A DNA stretch of 64,000 nucleotides from Ensifer sp. MPMI2T (GCF_004827385.1 NZ_SRXN01000007.1:1-64000), one strand, 5' to 3'; counted from the first letter of the stretch, positions 18,229 through 26,623 are shown. The notes: generated by a model from the letters alone, not told the origin. A program made the numbers and translations.

Positions 18229-18897
18229 CTATCGCGTCGGGTAGTTGAAGTAGTGGCGAGAAATGAGGGCAAAGAGGCCCATCATCAGCGTCGAGATAAC
18301 CAGGTAGATAGCCGTCACCGTGAAATAGACTTCGAAGCTGCGGAAGGTGTCAGACTCAATGCGCTGAGCGGCCGAGGTCAGTTCGTAGGCGGCGATTGAC
18401 GTGCAGACAGACGTTGTCAGGGTCAGCATGATGAACTGGCTTGTGAGCGAGGGATAAATCGCCCGCAGCGCCGGCTTGAGCACGATGAGCCGGAAGACGT
18501 CCGCCTTGTGCAGACCAAGTGCGAAACCTGCCTCGATCTGGCCGCGCGACACGCTTTCGACCCCGCCTCGGATGATCTCGATTGCGTACGCGCCACCATT
18601 GATGCCCAGGGCAATGATCGCCGTAACGGTCGGATTGAGGCGGATGCCCATGAGAGGAAGGGCAAAATATATGAAGAAGATCTGCACCAGGAATGGCGTA
18701 TTACGCACGACCTCGACGAAGACGATAACGAGAGTGCGCGTGATCTCGCTCTTGGAAGTCCTTGCAACAACGCCCAGGATTCCGATGACGAGTGCGAGGA
18801 GCATCCCAGCCAACGCAAGGCCAAGCGTTCCAAGCGAACCCCATAGCAATTCCGGGGCGCGGTCGAGGACCGCACCGAAATCGAACGTATAGGTCAT
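18229..18897 (-). CDS. ABC transporter permease, HisQ/GlnP type
   Basis: A 222-residue inner membrane permease of the same family as its downstream neighbour. It has the VVRNTPFLVQIFFIYF motif and an EAA loop (EAGFALGLHKADVFRLIVLKPAL). About five membrane segments are visible. It forms the translocation pore with the second permease and follows the isomerase gene by 46 bases within the same operon. Confidence 0.92.
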   Translation of the reverse strand: MTYTFDFGAVLDRAPELLWGSLGTLGLALAGMLLALVIGILGVVARTSKSEITRTLVIVFVEVVRNTPFLVQIFFIYFALPLMGIRLNPTVTAIIALGINGGAYAIEIIRGGVESVSRGQIEAGFALGLHKADVFRLIVLKPALRAIYPSLTSQFIMLTLTTSVCTSIAAYELTSAAQRIESDTFRSFEVYFTVTAIYLVISTLMMGLFALISRHYFNYPTR

Positions 18898-18943
18898 GTA
18901 AGACTTCCTCCCTCCGACCGGCGTACGCCGCGTCGGCGCCGGA

Positions 18944-19765
18944 TCAATGATCCGGTTTCAAAATCCCCAGTGCGCTGTCATGCAGATGTTTTAGATGTGC
19001 CTCCGGGTCCACCGGCCCGACGAGTGGCACTTCAACCGAGATAGCAGCGCCGTATTCGGTTGCCGCCCAGAGGTCCTTCAATGGCAATTCGCCTTCTCCA
19101 GGAGCGAGCCTGCCGCTTCTCGCCTCGGCGATCATTGCGTCCGATGTTTTGGGAGCAGGCCCGCGGACGTCGCAAAGCTGGACGTGTTTTACGTTCCCTG
19201 CGTTTGCGCGAAGCTCGTCGATCGAGGCTCCGTTTCGGAAGAAGTGAATCCCGTCAACAAGGACACCGGCGTTCTCTGCTCCGCAGGAATTCACGACCGC
19301 TACGCTGTCGCGAAAGGTCTTTACCGTCCGCCAGCCCATGTTTTCGATGTCGACTGACATGCCATATCGCGCCGCGAGGGCGCAAAACTCAGAAAAGTTT
19401 GTGGCAAGACGGCCGCCGTCTCGATCATCGCCGCAAACACTCAGCCGGCGCGCCCCTATGTTCGCAGCGGCCGCCACGGTCGCCTCATGGGAGGCCGCAA
19501 CGAAGCTCTCGTCGATCACGAAGAACTCGATATCGAACACCTTGATGCCTTCGCCATCGGCAACTGTCTGGAACTCCTGGGCAGTCTGGCTGCCCACCGG
19601 CAACTCGTAGAAAGGGGCCCCGGGAAAGGCGGGGTGCAGACGCAGACCTATCGACGCAAAACCCGCCCGAGCAGCTATCACGGCGAATTCCTTGGGCGGC
19701 AGCGCGATGGATGAAAAATGCGCCACGCCCAGCTCAAGTCCCGGTCTTGGCGTCGCGACGGTCAT
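18944..19765 (-). CDS. Sugar-phosphate isomerase/epimerase-fold enzyme (AP endonuclease 2 family)
   Basis: A 273-residue TIM-barrel protein. Metal-ligand candidates are the Glu in VDIENMG, the Asp/His in LVDGIHFFR, the His/Asp in KHVQLCDVRG and a late Glu in ISVEVPL. The fold includes xylose-isomerase-like epimerases and 3-dehydroshikimate dehydratases of the AsbF/QuiC kind. With aroQ and aroE in the same operon, dehydroshikimate dehydration to an aromatic is an attractive but unproven role (inference). The ATG shares its A with the stop of the upstream gntR gene (TGATG), so translation is coupled. In-frame codons up to 19843 lie inside gntR. Confidence 0.8.
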   Translation of the reverse strand: MTVATPRPGLELGVAHFSSIALPPKEFAVIAARAGFASIGLRLHPAFPGAPFYELPVGSQTAQEFQTVADGEGIKVFDIEFFVIDESFVAASHEATVAAAANIGARRLSVCGDDRDGGRLATNFSEFCALAARYGMSVDIENMGWRTVKTFRDSVAVVNSCGAENAGVLVDGIHFFRNGASIDELRANAGNVKHVQLCDVRGPAPKTSDAMIAEARSGRLAPGEGELPLKDLWAATEYGAAISVEVPLVGPVDPEAHLKHLHDSALGILKPDH

Positions 19766-20502
19766 CACAGGATTCCCTTTGTCGCGAGGTGTTTGCGCAG
19801 ATTGGTTCCCGTGCGGTGAATATGCTGACGCAACATGTCGCACGAATAGTCCAGATCCCGCGCGACGGCTCCCTGAGCAATCTCACTGTGCTCCTGGCTG
19901 ACGTTGCGGTCACCCGACGTGCGGGTCAGAAACACCCGGCGATAACGGTCGTTGAGATTAAGAAGCAATCTGCAGAAATGGAGCAGGATCGGCTTCCCGC
20001 AGCCAGATATAAGCGTCAGATGAAATTCGCGGTGGAGCTCTTCCCAGCGCTCCAATGTCTCTGGCCGAGCCGCGTCGCGCTCGGTGCGGTTAAGGCGATG
20101 CAGCGCGCGCATGACGTTGCCCTCCCACTCCACATCGCCGAGCCGCATGGACTCACGAAGCGCAAAGACTTCAAACTCTTCGCGCAGGGTGGTGATCTCT
20201 TCCAGATTGGCCAAGGAAATTGGTGAAACGCGGTAGCCGCGATTGTCCTCGAACTCCACTAGACCGTCCGATATCAGCCGCGCCAACCCTTCACGCAGCG
20301 GACTGAGGCTTACGTTGAACGTCTTGCGCGCCTTGTCGAGATTGATCTTGCTGCCGGCCTGAAGCTCGCCGGAGATGATCGCCTCACGAAGACGGGAAGC
20401 AAGCTGGCTCCCAATTGTGTTTTTGCCGTCGTCAAGAAAGCCAGAAGACGATGGAGCATCTTCTGTGGCCGGAGCAAATGCGCCGTCGTCATCCGGTACC
20501 AA
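19765..20502 (-). CDS. GntR-family transcriptional regulator with FCD domain
   Basis: A 245-residue regulator. The N-terminal winged helix is visible as LRE.IISGELQAGSKINLDKARKTFNVSLSPLREGLARLISDGLVEF. The all-helical FCD effector domain follows (EVFALRESMRL ... WEELHREFHLTLISGCGKPILLHF ... EHSEIAQGAVARD) with metal-ligand-type His residues. FCD members usually repress catabolic operons and are released by a pathway intermediate. The gene heads the leftward operon and faces the dioxygenase operon across 242 bases holding two near-identical palindromes, so it probably controls both directions including itself (inference). Confidence 0.92.
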   Translation of the reverse strand: MVPDDDGAFAPATEDAPSSSGFLDDGKNTIGSQLASRLREAIISGELQAGSKINLDKARKTFNVSLSPLREGLARLISDGLVEFEDNRGYRVSPISLANLEEITTLREEFEVFALRESMRLGDVEWEGNVMRALHRLNRTERDAARPETLERWEELHREFHLTLISGCGKPILLHFCRLLLNLNDRYRRVFLTRTSGDRNVSQEHSEIAQGAVARDLDYSCDMLRQHIHRTGTNLRKHLATKGIL

Positions 20503-20547
20503 TTGTTCCTCCCAAGACTCCCCGAGCTAATTGTCGATGATCGATAT

Positions 20548-20569
20548 AATAAACGATTATTCTTGTCAA
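20548..20569 (-). promoter_or_regulatory. Promoter -35 and operator for the leftward catabolic operon
   Basis: Read on the minus strand, TTGACA (plus 20564-20569) is followed by an AATAATCGTTTATT operator-like palindrome (plus 20548-20561) and then an AT-rich -10 candidate near 20541-20547. The palindrome lies inside the -35/-10 spacer, where bound repressor would block RNA polymerase. The same layout occurs at the opposite promoter. Confidence 0.6.
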
Positions 20570-20693
20570 CTTGAGTGGACTGAATCTGCAAAAAAATCAA
20601 GCCTAAGCTCACTTTACGCAATAAAATCAATGCGTGGCATGCCGTTATCCTGTTTCCCTCGGCTTATTGGGGCTGCGAGAACGTACGGCGGCC

Positions 20694-20721
20694 TTGACAG
20701 ATAATCGATTATTTTGATAGT
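20694..20721 (+). promoter_or_regulatory. Promoter and operator for the dioxygenase operon
   Basis: TTGACA at 20694-20699 is followed by a perfect 12-base palindrome ATAATCGATTAT at 20701-20712, then a -10 candidate GATAGT at 20716-20721 (16-base spacer). It is 24 bases upstream of the dioxygenase start. The palindrome and its TTGACA context closely match the site in front of gntR, so one regulator, most simply the GntR protein, may bind both (inference). Confidence 0.6.
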
Positions 20722-20744
20722 CGGGAAACCGGGAGGTAGTCCAC

Positions 20745-21638
20745 ATGGTGATCAAAACTGAAAGCGATCTGACGCCAGCCGTCCTTGCTGTGATGAATCG
20801 CACTGAAGACCCCCGCCTGCGAGAAATCCTCGTGGCGATGGTCAAGCATCTTCATGCCTTCGTGCGCGAGGTTCGACTGACGGAGGTCGAGTTTCGGGAG
20901 GCGACAGCCGTGCTGAATGAGATCGGGAAGCTGCATACTGATCACCACAACGAGTTTGTGCTGATGGCCGGTTCTCTTGGCGTGTCTTCACTTGTCTGCC
21001 TGTTGAACAATGGCGACAGGGGACAGACTGAGACCTCCCAGTCGCTGCTGGGCCCATTCTGGCGCCTCAACTCTCCGCGAGTCGAAAATGGCGGGACGAT
21101 TATCCGATCCGAGACGCCGGGCACTCCCTTGTTCGTGCATGCCAGGGTCGTTGACCGCGACGGTAAGCCAATTGCCGGCGCCGAAGTGGATGTGTGGCAT
21201 GCATCTCCCGTCGGTCTTTATGAAAACCAGGACCCGGACCAGGCCGAGATGAACTTGCGCGGCAAATTCATGACCGACGAGCAAGGTCGGTTCTGGTTCA
21301 GGACCGTCAAGATGGTCGGGTATCCTATACCGGTCGATGGCGTGGTCGGGCGCCTGCTCAAAGCTCAGGGACGCCATCCGTACCGACCAGCGCACCTGCA
21401 CGCACTGATCTTCAAGCACGGATACAAGACGCTGATTTCCCAGGTCTTCGACCCCAGCGATTCGAACATCGGCTCCGATGTTCAGTTCGGCGTCACGGCA
21501 GCGCTGACCGGCGACTTCATTCGCCATGAGGAGCCGCACCCGACCGAAGCGGATATTCGTGGTCCGTGGTTCTCGCTCGACTACACCTATGTCATGGAAC
21601 CCGGCGAAGCCGTTTTGCCGCGTCCCCCGATCAAATAA
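20745..21638 (+). CDS. Intradiol ring-cleavage dioxygenase (hydroxyquinol/catechol type)
   Basis: A 297-residue non-haem Fe(III) dioxygenase. An N-terminal helical dimerisation domain (about 1-105) precedes the beta-sandwich catalytic domain. The four expected ligands are visible: Tyr159 in VGLYENQ, Tyr193 in VGYPIPVDG, and His217/His219 in RPAHLHA. The YPIPVDG and RPAHLH context is closest to hydroxyquinol 1,2-dioxygenases. Such enzymes cleave between vicinal hydroxyls to give muconate-type acids. No maleylacetate reductase is present, and the following genes are hydratase and aldolase, so the product is more likely a 2-hydroxymuconate-type acid (inference). First gene of the rightward operon. 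Confidence 0.9.
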   Translation: MVIKTESDLTPAVLAVMNRTEDPRLREILVAMVKHLHAFVREVRLTEVEFREATAVLNEIGKLHTDHHNEFVLMAGSLGVSSLVCLLNNGDRGQTETSQSLLGPFWRLNSPRVENGGTIIRSETPGTPLFVHARVVDRDGKPIAGAEVDVWHASPVGLYENQDPDQAEMNLRGKFMTDEQGRFWFRTVKMVGYPIPVDGVVGRLLKAQGRHPYRPAHLHALIFKHGYKTLISQVFDPSDSNIGSDVQFGVTAALTGDFIRHEEPHPTEADIRGPWFSLDYTYVMEPGEAVLPRPPIK

Positions 21639-21662
21639 ATCACGATCAGCAGAGCAAACGAC

Positions 21663-22445
21663 ATGATCACCGAAGAAGAACGCCGGGCCGCGGCAGACGC
21701 GCTGCTCAAAGCTGAAATCGAGCGCAAGCCGATCATACAGCCTAGCGAGACCTACCCGAACCTCGAACTCGAGGACGCCTACCGGATTCAGGCTTTATGG
21801 GCGGAGGCGAGGGTGGCCAAGGGCGCACGGATCGTCGGGCATAAGATCGGCCTGACGTCACGCGCAATGCAGATGGCTTCGAAGATGACGGAGCCGGACT
21901 ACGGCTGCATTCTCGACGATGCGCTTTACAACGACGGAGCGCAGATCAGGGCTGACCTATTTATCAGGCCGCGCCTCGAGGTCGAGTTGGCCTTTGTTAT
22001 GGGTGAGGATCTCGTCGGGCCTGGCATCAGGATCTATGACGTCATGCGTGCGACCGAGTTCGTTGTCCCGGCGCTGGAGATTATCGATTACCGGACCGAA
22101 GTCCCCCGAGCTATCACCGACACCATTGCGGACAACGCGGCTTTCGGCGCCCTCGTCGTTGGCGGCCGTATAATTCGCCCGATGGACATTGATATCCGCT
22201 GGGTCGGAGCGACTCTTTCCAAGAACGGCATCATCGAGGAGTCGGGCGTGTCGGCGGCGATCATGGGACATCCGGCAGCCGGCATCGCGTGGCTGGTCAA
22301 CAAACTTCATGCCGTGGGTGGTGGCCTGAAGAAGGGACAAATAGTGCTGGCCGGCTCCTTCACGCGTCCTGTCGATATCGCGAAAGGTGATGTCATTCAG
22401 GCCGACTATGGCCCTGTTGGCTCCATGGGCGTGTCGTTCGTGTGA
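21663..22445 (+). CDS. hpaH: 2-oxo-hept-4-ene-1,7-dioate hydratase family enzyme (HpaH/MhpD)
   Basis: A 260-residue enzyme closely resembling E. coli HpaH along its length, with shared motifs such as GHKIGLTSRAMQ, EPDYG.ILDD, RLEVELAFV, PALEIID, DNAAFG and LAGSFTRPV. The family adds water to 2-oxo-4-enoates of meta-cleavage pathways with a divalent metal held by the Glu residues. It starts 24 bases after the dioxygenase and 8 bases before the aldolase, giving the classical hydratase-aldolase order. Because the upstream ring cleavage is intradiol here, the actual substrate is open; related decarboxylases (XylI-like) share the fold. Confidence 0.88.
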   Translation: MITEEERRAAADALLKAEIERKPIIQPSETYPNLELEDAYRIQALWAEARVAKGARIVGHKIGLTSRAMQMASKMTEPDYGCILDDALYNDGAQIRADLFIRPRLEVELAFVMGEDLVGPGIRIYDVMRATEFVVPALEIIDYRTEVPRAITDTIADNAAFGALVVGGRIIRPMDIDIRWVGATLSKNGIIEESGVSAAIMGHPAAGIAWLVNKLHAVGGGLKKGQIVLAGSFTRPVDIAKGDVIQADYGPVGSMGVSFV

Positions 22446-22453
22446 GGTGCTAG

Positions 22454-23245
22454 ATGGAACATCCTGTCAATCGGTTCAAGCAGAAGCTTCTTGCTGGTCA
22501 AAGTCAGATCGGCCTGTGGTGTGGACTGCCGGGAAACTACGCCGCGGAAATCGTCGCGCCTTCAGGTTTCGATTGGCTCCTGTTCGACACGGAACATTCT
22601 CCGGGTGACGTTCTGACCGTCCTGCCACAATTGCAAGCGGTCGCACCCTACGACGTTTCCCCAGTCGTCCGCCCGGCCATCAACGACCCCGTTCTCATCA
22701 AACGTTTCCTGGATATCGGCGTTCAGACATTGCTCATTCCCTACGTTCAGAACGCGGAAGAGGCGAAAGCCGCAGTTGCGGCGGTGCGATATCCTCCGGA
22801 TGGAATTCGTGGTGTTTCTGCCCTGACGCGCGCCACTCGTTTCGGCCGAGTTGCGAACTATGCGCAAAATGCGGAACGGGAAATTTGCCTGTTGCTGCAA
22901 GTTGAGACGCGGGAAGCGCTCCGCAACCTCGAGGCAATTGCCTCAGTAGAGGGAGTGGATGGGGTATTCGTAGGACCGGCAGATCTGGCAGCGAGTTTCG
23001 GACACAGGGGCCAACCGAGCCACCCGGAGGTGGTCGATGCAATCGTCGACGCGATTGAACGCCTGAAATCGTTGGGCAAACCTGCGGGCATTCTTACCCC
23101 GGATGAGAAGTTCGCGGCACGGTGCATCTCGCTGGGAACACTGTTTACTGCCGTTGGTGTCGATGTCGCTGTCCTGGCAAGGGGATCGGAAGCACTCGCG
23201 GCACGATTTGCATCGCAGGGAGCCTGCCACGATGTCGGAACGTGA
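22454..23245 (+). CDS. hpaI: 4-hydroxy-2-oxo-acid aldolase, HpcH/HpaI family
   Basis: A 263-residue class II pyruvate aldolase closely similar to E. coli Hpa[38 protein letters not shown] (substrate Arg), [20 protein letters not shown] (metal Glu) and [13 protein letters not shown] (metal Asp). It splits 4-hydroxy-2-oxo acids into pyruvate plus an aldehyde. It follows the hydratase by 8 bases and overlaps the next gene by 14 bases. It provides the terminal carbon-carbon cleavage of the proposed pathway. Confidence 0.9.
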   Translation: MEHPVNRFKQKLLAGQSQIGLWCGLPGNYAAEIVAPSGFDWLLFDTEHSPGDVLTVLPQLQAVAPYDVSPVVRPAINDPVLIKRFLDIGVQTLLIPYVQNAEEAKAAVAAVRYPPDGIRGVSALTRATRFGRVANYAQNAEREICLLLQVETREALRNLEAIASVEGVDGVFVGPADLAASFGHRGQPSHPEVVDAIVDAIERLKSLGKPAGILTPDEKFAARCISLGTLFTAVGVDVAVLARGSEALAARFASQGACHDVGT

Positions 23246-23915
23246 CGAGCTCCTCACTGAAATCGCACCGACGGGAATCCTCAGAGCGGCGGTCAACATG
23301 TCGAATGCCGCACTTGTCCAACTCGATCCAGTAACAGGCTCTCTGACAGGGCCGAGCGCGCAGATCGCGATCGCACTTGCGGCAGAACTCGACTGCGGTT
23401 TGTCGCTGGTTCGATACGGATCGGCTGCTGACATTCTTGCTGCTGCCGAAGGCAACGAGTGGGACGTTGCGTTCATTGCTTCCGATCCGTCACGTGCCGA
23501 CAGGTTCTCCTTCTCGCCCCCCTATACCACGGTGACCGCCAGCTTTCTGGTGTCAGACAGTAGCCCGCTAAGCAGCGTGCGGCATGTTGACGTCCAAGGG
23601 GTGCGCATTGCCGCCGCCAGAACCGCTGCGTACACAAAGCAGCTTGAGCGACAGGTTAGAAATGCAATCCTCCTCCATACCGAAAATCCCGCCTCAGCCC
23701 TGGACATGCTTGTATCCTCCCAGTGCGATGCGGCTGCGGGATTGACCGAGTCCCTGTCACGTTTCTGCGAAGAGAATCCAGGTTTTCGTGTTGTTGAAGG
23801 GACATTCTCGAAAGTGCCTCAGGCGATCGCTGTGCATCGGAGGTGCGTTCACGCTTCAACCTTCCTGTCGGACTTCATCCAACAGCATTGCAGTGCGGGT
23901 AAGCCGAGCAATTGA
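23232..23915 (+). CDS. Family 3 solute-binding-like protein lacking a signal peptide
   Basis: A 227-residue protein from ATG 23232 ([11 protein letters not shown]), overlapping the aldolase stop by 14 bases. It has the SBP_bac_3 pattern ([61 protein letters not shown]). The first residues are charged, with no hydrophobic export segment. The frame extends upstream to 23103 but only over hpaI sequence, and that region does not encode a signal peptide either. It may be a cytoplasmic ligand sensor, or a binding protein whose export signal was lost. The function is unknown; the operon suggests it binds a pathway metabolite (inference). Confidence 0.75.
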   Translation: MSERDELLTEIAPTGILRAAVNMSNAALVQLDPVTGSLTGPSAQIAIALAAELDCGLSLVRYGSAADILAAAEGNEWDVAFIASDPSRADRFSFSPPYTTVTASFLVSDSSPLSSVRHVDVQGVRIAAARTAAYTKQLERQVRNAILLHTENPASALDMLVSSQCDAAAGLTESLSRFCEENPGFRVVEGTFSKVPQAIAVHRRCVHASTFLSDFIQQHCSAGKPSN

Positions 23916-24854
23916 AGCAGTTGACGGGACATGCGAGGGAGCCAGGTCGAGGGGACGCGACACGTTAGCCCCCGAAGAGTCAATTGGAATCCTCTTCCCT
24001 CTCAAGGGTTCCGACTCGGAAGTTCATGTTTCGTTGAGCCTTAGCGTACGATGTCGAGCCACTCTTATCCCGGAGGGTTGGCGGTGGCCGTGCCCTGAAT
24101 CATGGGCGTGCTTCGTGGTGCTGGCGCAGCAAGTCCTTGCCGTAGTCGTTGCCATTCGGCTTCCTGACGACCACGTGGATGTGCCCGCGCGCCGGCTACG
24201 CCCCGCCGCCACCGCGAGAATGGCCCAGATCGGCGCTCCTCCCCACGGCACCATAACCGCCAGGTAAACTGCGGGCGCCATCGCGACCGACTGGATGAGC
24301 ATCATCAGGCAGCGGCGCGGAAGCCGGTCGGCGGTTTTTTGCCGGGTGGTACGATCGCGTTAGGACTACCGTCTTTTCCGTGCCGATCGCATCGCGAAAG
24401 TCTCGTTCCTGCCCGATCGTTACTCCCGCAGCCCGTCAGCTTGTCCAGCCAGGAAGAGCTTCGACACAGGCAACAAGGCGGCAGTTAAAATTCGTCCTAG
24501 TACGGGCCGGCACGAATGGCCTAATGGTCCCCGCTTAGCGGCCGATTCGCTCGTTCGCTCGAACTTCCGCAGTCCACCCATTGCTGCAGGTGCTGACCCG
24601 CCAGAGAAGGCGCGCTTAGGCCCCAGAGGCGGAAATTATTGCCGCTCTAAACACGTGTTGACTGAGGCCCAAAGCCAGGGCACAAAGGTGGCACCCATGG
24701 TCGCTCGCGACGGAAAAACAGAGGGAATTTCAAGGCGAATTCGATAAGCCATTGAAATAATGTGAGAATCTAGGTTCCCCAGCCAATCTTCAAGTCCACT
24801 GTAGCGACAATCTGCAACTCACAACGCCACGCGCGTTAATGTGTGATCACCACA
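23916..24854. other. Long gene-poor spacer at right edge of catabolic cluster
   Basis: About 940 bases without a supported gene, unusual for this dense genome. A minus-strand stretch near 24105-24197 reads openly with an [11 protein letters not shown] segment, possibly a decayed remnant, but it is too short to identify. The motif at 24563-24580 repeats 12814-12831 with one mismatch. The stretch looks like decayed or horizontally acquired DNA bordering the catabolic operons (inference). Confidence 0.5.
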
Positions 24855-25220
24855 CTACTCCGCCGACCTAAACTGCAGCGTAAACACATTCCCGGCGATC
24901 TCGTCGGAGAGTGCCTTCGAAAAGTCCAGCGGCATGCAGCCTTGCAGCGCCTCGGTCGCCGCTGCCACGAAGGCTTTGCGCTGTGTCTCGTCCCCGGTGA
25001 CGCGGATCGCGGTCGGTTGTGGGGGGCCCATCAGCGTTCCGTTGCCTTTGAAGCCGAACTTCAAGGTGACGAAGGAATCCTTGATGCCGGACGGCGGGGT
25101 CCAGCATTTGCCGAGCGCGTTACCCACATCCTCGATGGTCTGCAAGGGTTCCGCCCACGACGGACCCGTTGCGGTGACGAGGAATAAGCCCGCCAGTACC
25201 CATAGGGCAACGACTCTCAT
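24855..25220 (-). CDS. Secreted protein with TolA/TonB C-terminal-like domain
   Basis: A 121-residue protein starting MRVVALWVLAG. It has a signal peptide (about 1-23, cleavage after WA) and a small periplasmic domain (GKCWTPPSGIKDSFVTLKFGFKGNGTLMGPP ... AATEALQGCMPLDF). The CW.PP start, two Cys residues and following amphipathic strands resemble the C-terminal domain of TolA and TonB proteins. The usual N-terminal anchor and Pro-rich linker are absent. ATG 25220 opens at the signal peptide, whereas the longer frame to 25361 does not read like protein. The role is unknown; such stand-alone domains are common in rhizobia. Confidence 0.65.
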   Translation of the reverse strand: MRVVALWVLAGLFLVTATGPSWAEPLQTIEDVGNALGKCWTPPSGIKDSFVTLKFGFKGNGTLMGPPQPTAIRVTGDETQRKAFVAAATEALQGCMPLDFSKALSDEIAGNVFTLQFRSAE

Positions 25221-25338
25221 TGCGATCCCAACCCCACTTTGAACGAGCCGATAATTCGGATCGTTCAAGATTGCGCGTAACCCCGTCCCGACGCAAGCCG
25301 TCCGGCATCTTCCACAAGGCGGAGAATGTCTTCTGTGC

Positions 25339-26481
25339 CTACAGCAATTCGCGTTTCGCAAGATTGCGCATCAGCGCCGTCGTGCCAAACGTCCATGGCT
25401 GGCATTCGGTCGCAAGCCGGACCGTGTTGACGAGGCTGCCGAGCGCTGGGCTTGAAATCGTCACGACATCGCCGAGCTTGTGGGTAAAGCCCTGCCCGGG
25501 CTCGTCGCGGTCCTCGACGGGCGCGAACAGCGTGCCCATGAACAGCATCAGCCCGTCCGGGTACTGATGATGCGGGCCGATGGTCTGCGCGACGAGATCG
25601 AGCGGGTCGCGGCTGATCTCCCGCATTGTGCTCGCACCTTCGAGGCGGAAGCCGTCGGCCCCTTCGATCAGTAGGTCGAGATCGGCGTTACGCACGTCAT
25701 CAATCGAATAGGTCTCGTCGAAAAGCCGGATGAACGGCCCGATCGCGCAGGAGGCGTTGTTGTCCTTGGCCTTGCCGAGAAGCAGCGCGGAGCGCCCCTC
25801 GACATCGCGCAGATTGACATCGTTGCCGAGTGTGGCGCCCTTGACGCGACCATTGCTCGCAACAGCCAGCACGATTTCCGGTTCCGGATTGTTCCAGCGC
25901 GACACGGGATGAAGCCCGACGGGCGCGCCCCAGCCGACCGACGACAGCGGCTGAGCCTTGGTGAAGACCTCCGCGTCGGGGCCGATGCCGACTTCGAGAT
26001 ACTGCGACCAGACTCCCTCTTCGATGAGGGCCGCCTTGACACGGGCCGATTCGGGCGAGCCTGCCTTCAGGTTCCTGAGGCTGTTGCCGATGATCGCCGT
26101 GACGCGTGCGCGAATCGCTTCAGCCCTGGCGGCGTCGCCCGCCGCGCGCTCTTCGATGACGCGCTCGATCATCGAGCGGGCGAAGGTCACGCCGCAGGCC
26201 TTGATCGCCTGGAGATCGCAGGGCGCGAGAAGATGCAGTTCCCCCGCTTTGCCCGCTTCCGACCGTCCCATGACGGCGGAGAGCGGCGCAAGCGTCTTGC
26301 CGGGAGCGGAGCGGGCATGAGCCACAGGATCATCGAGATCCAGAAGATCGCGCATCGTCGGCACCGCCTTCGATGTGATATCGACGAATTGCCCTTCCCT
26401 GAGGGTTACAAGGCTTGGTCCCTCAACGTCCGGACGCCAAACCCGCCCGACGAAGGTTCCCGATTGATATGCAGCAGTCAT
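25339..26481 (-). CDS. Fumarylacetoacetate hydrolase-family enzyme, AraD1-like
   Basis: A 380-residue protein. The FAH-fold catalytic core is in the second half: WNNPEPEIVLAV (metal Glu residues), GNDVNLRDVEGRSALLLGKAKDNNASCAIGP and TGE-like metal loops replaced by FMGTLFAP. The long N-terminal part and this motif order fit the AraD1 subgroup, which includes 2-keto-3-deoxy-L-arabonate dehydratase. It therefore probably acts on a 2-keto-3-deoxy sugar acid, but other keto-acid lyase activities remain possible. ATG 26481 is preceded by GGGAGGAG. The gene stands alone, reading leftward. Confidence 0.8.
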   Translation of the reverse strand: MTAAYQSGTFVGRVWRPDVEGPSLVTLREGQFVDITSKAVPTMRDLLDLDDPVAHARSAPGKTLAPLSAVMGRSEAGKAGELHLLAPCDLQAIKACGVTFARSMIERVIEERAAGDAARAEAIRARVTAIIGNSLRNLKAGSPESARVKAALIEEGVWSQYLEVGIGPDAEVFTKAQPLSSVGWGAPVGLHPVSRWNNPEPEIVLAVASNGRVKGATLGNDVNLRDVEGRSALLLGKAKDNNASCAIGPFIRLFDETYSIDDVRNADLDLLIEGADGFRLEGASTMREISRDPLDLVAQTIGPHHQYPDGLMLFMGTLFAPVEDRDEPGQGFTHKLGDVVTISSPALGSLVNTVRLATECQPWTFGTTALMRNLAKRELL

Positions 26482-26598
26482 TTGCTCCTCCCGATGCATG
26501 CAGCGTTGTCGCGGCATTCAAGCGAGCTTTTTCGCAGTTACAACACGTATCTGTAAAGCACCTTTGCGCGGCAAATTGTAGCTCGCGCCGCCTGCAAC

Positions 26599-26623
26599 GG
26601 AACCTAGCAAGATCTGGAACGTT
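26599..26623 (+). promoter_or_regulatory. EcfG/RpoE2-type promoter candidate
   Basis: GGAAC at 26599-26603 and CGTT at 26620-26623 are separated by 16 bases, matching the general-stress sigma factor consensus of alphaproteobacteria. It points right toward the small membrane protein at 26784, leaving an untranslated leader of about 150 bases. It is one of five such matches between 26.6 and 35.7 kb. Confidence 0.5.

Noticed and set aside
24105-24197. [21 protein letters not shown] stretch on the minus strand, possible relaxase or transposon remnant
   Set aside because: Only about 30 residues between stops and no neighbouring mobile-element genes or terminal repeats; too little to name.
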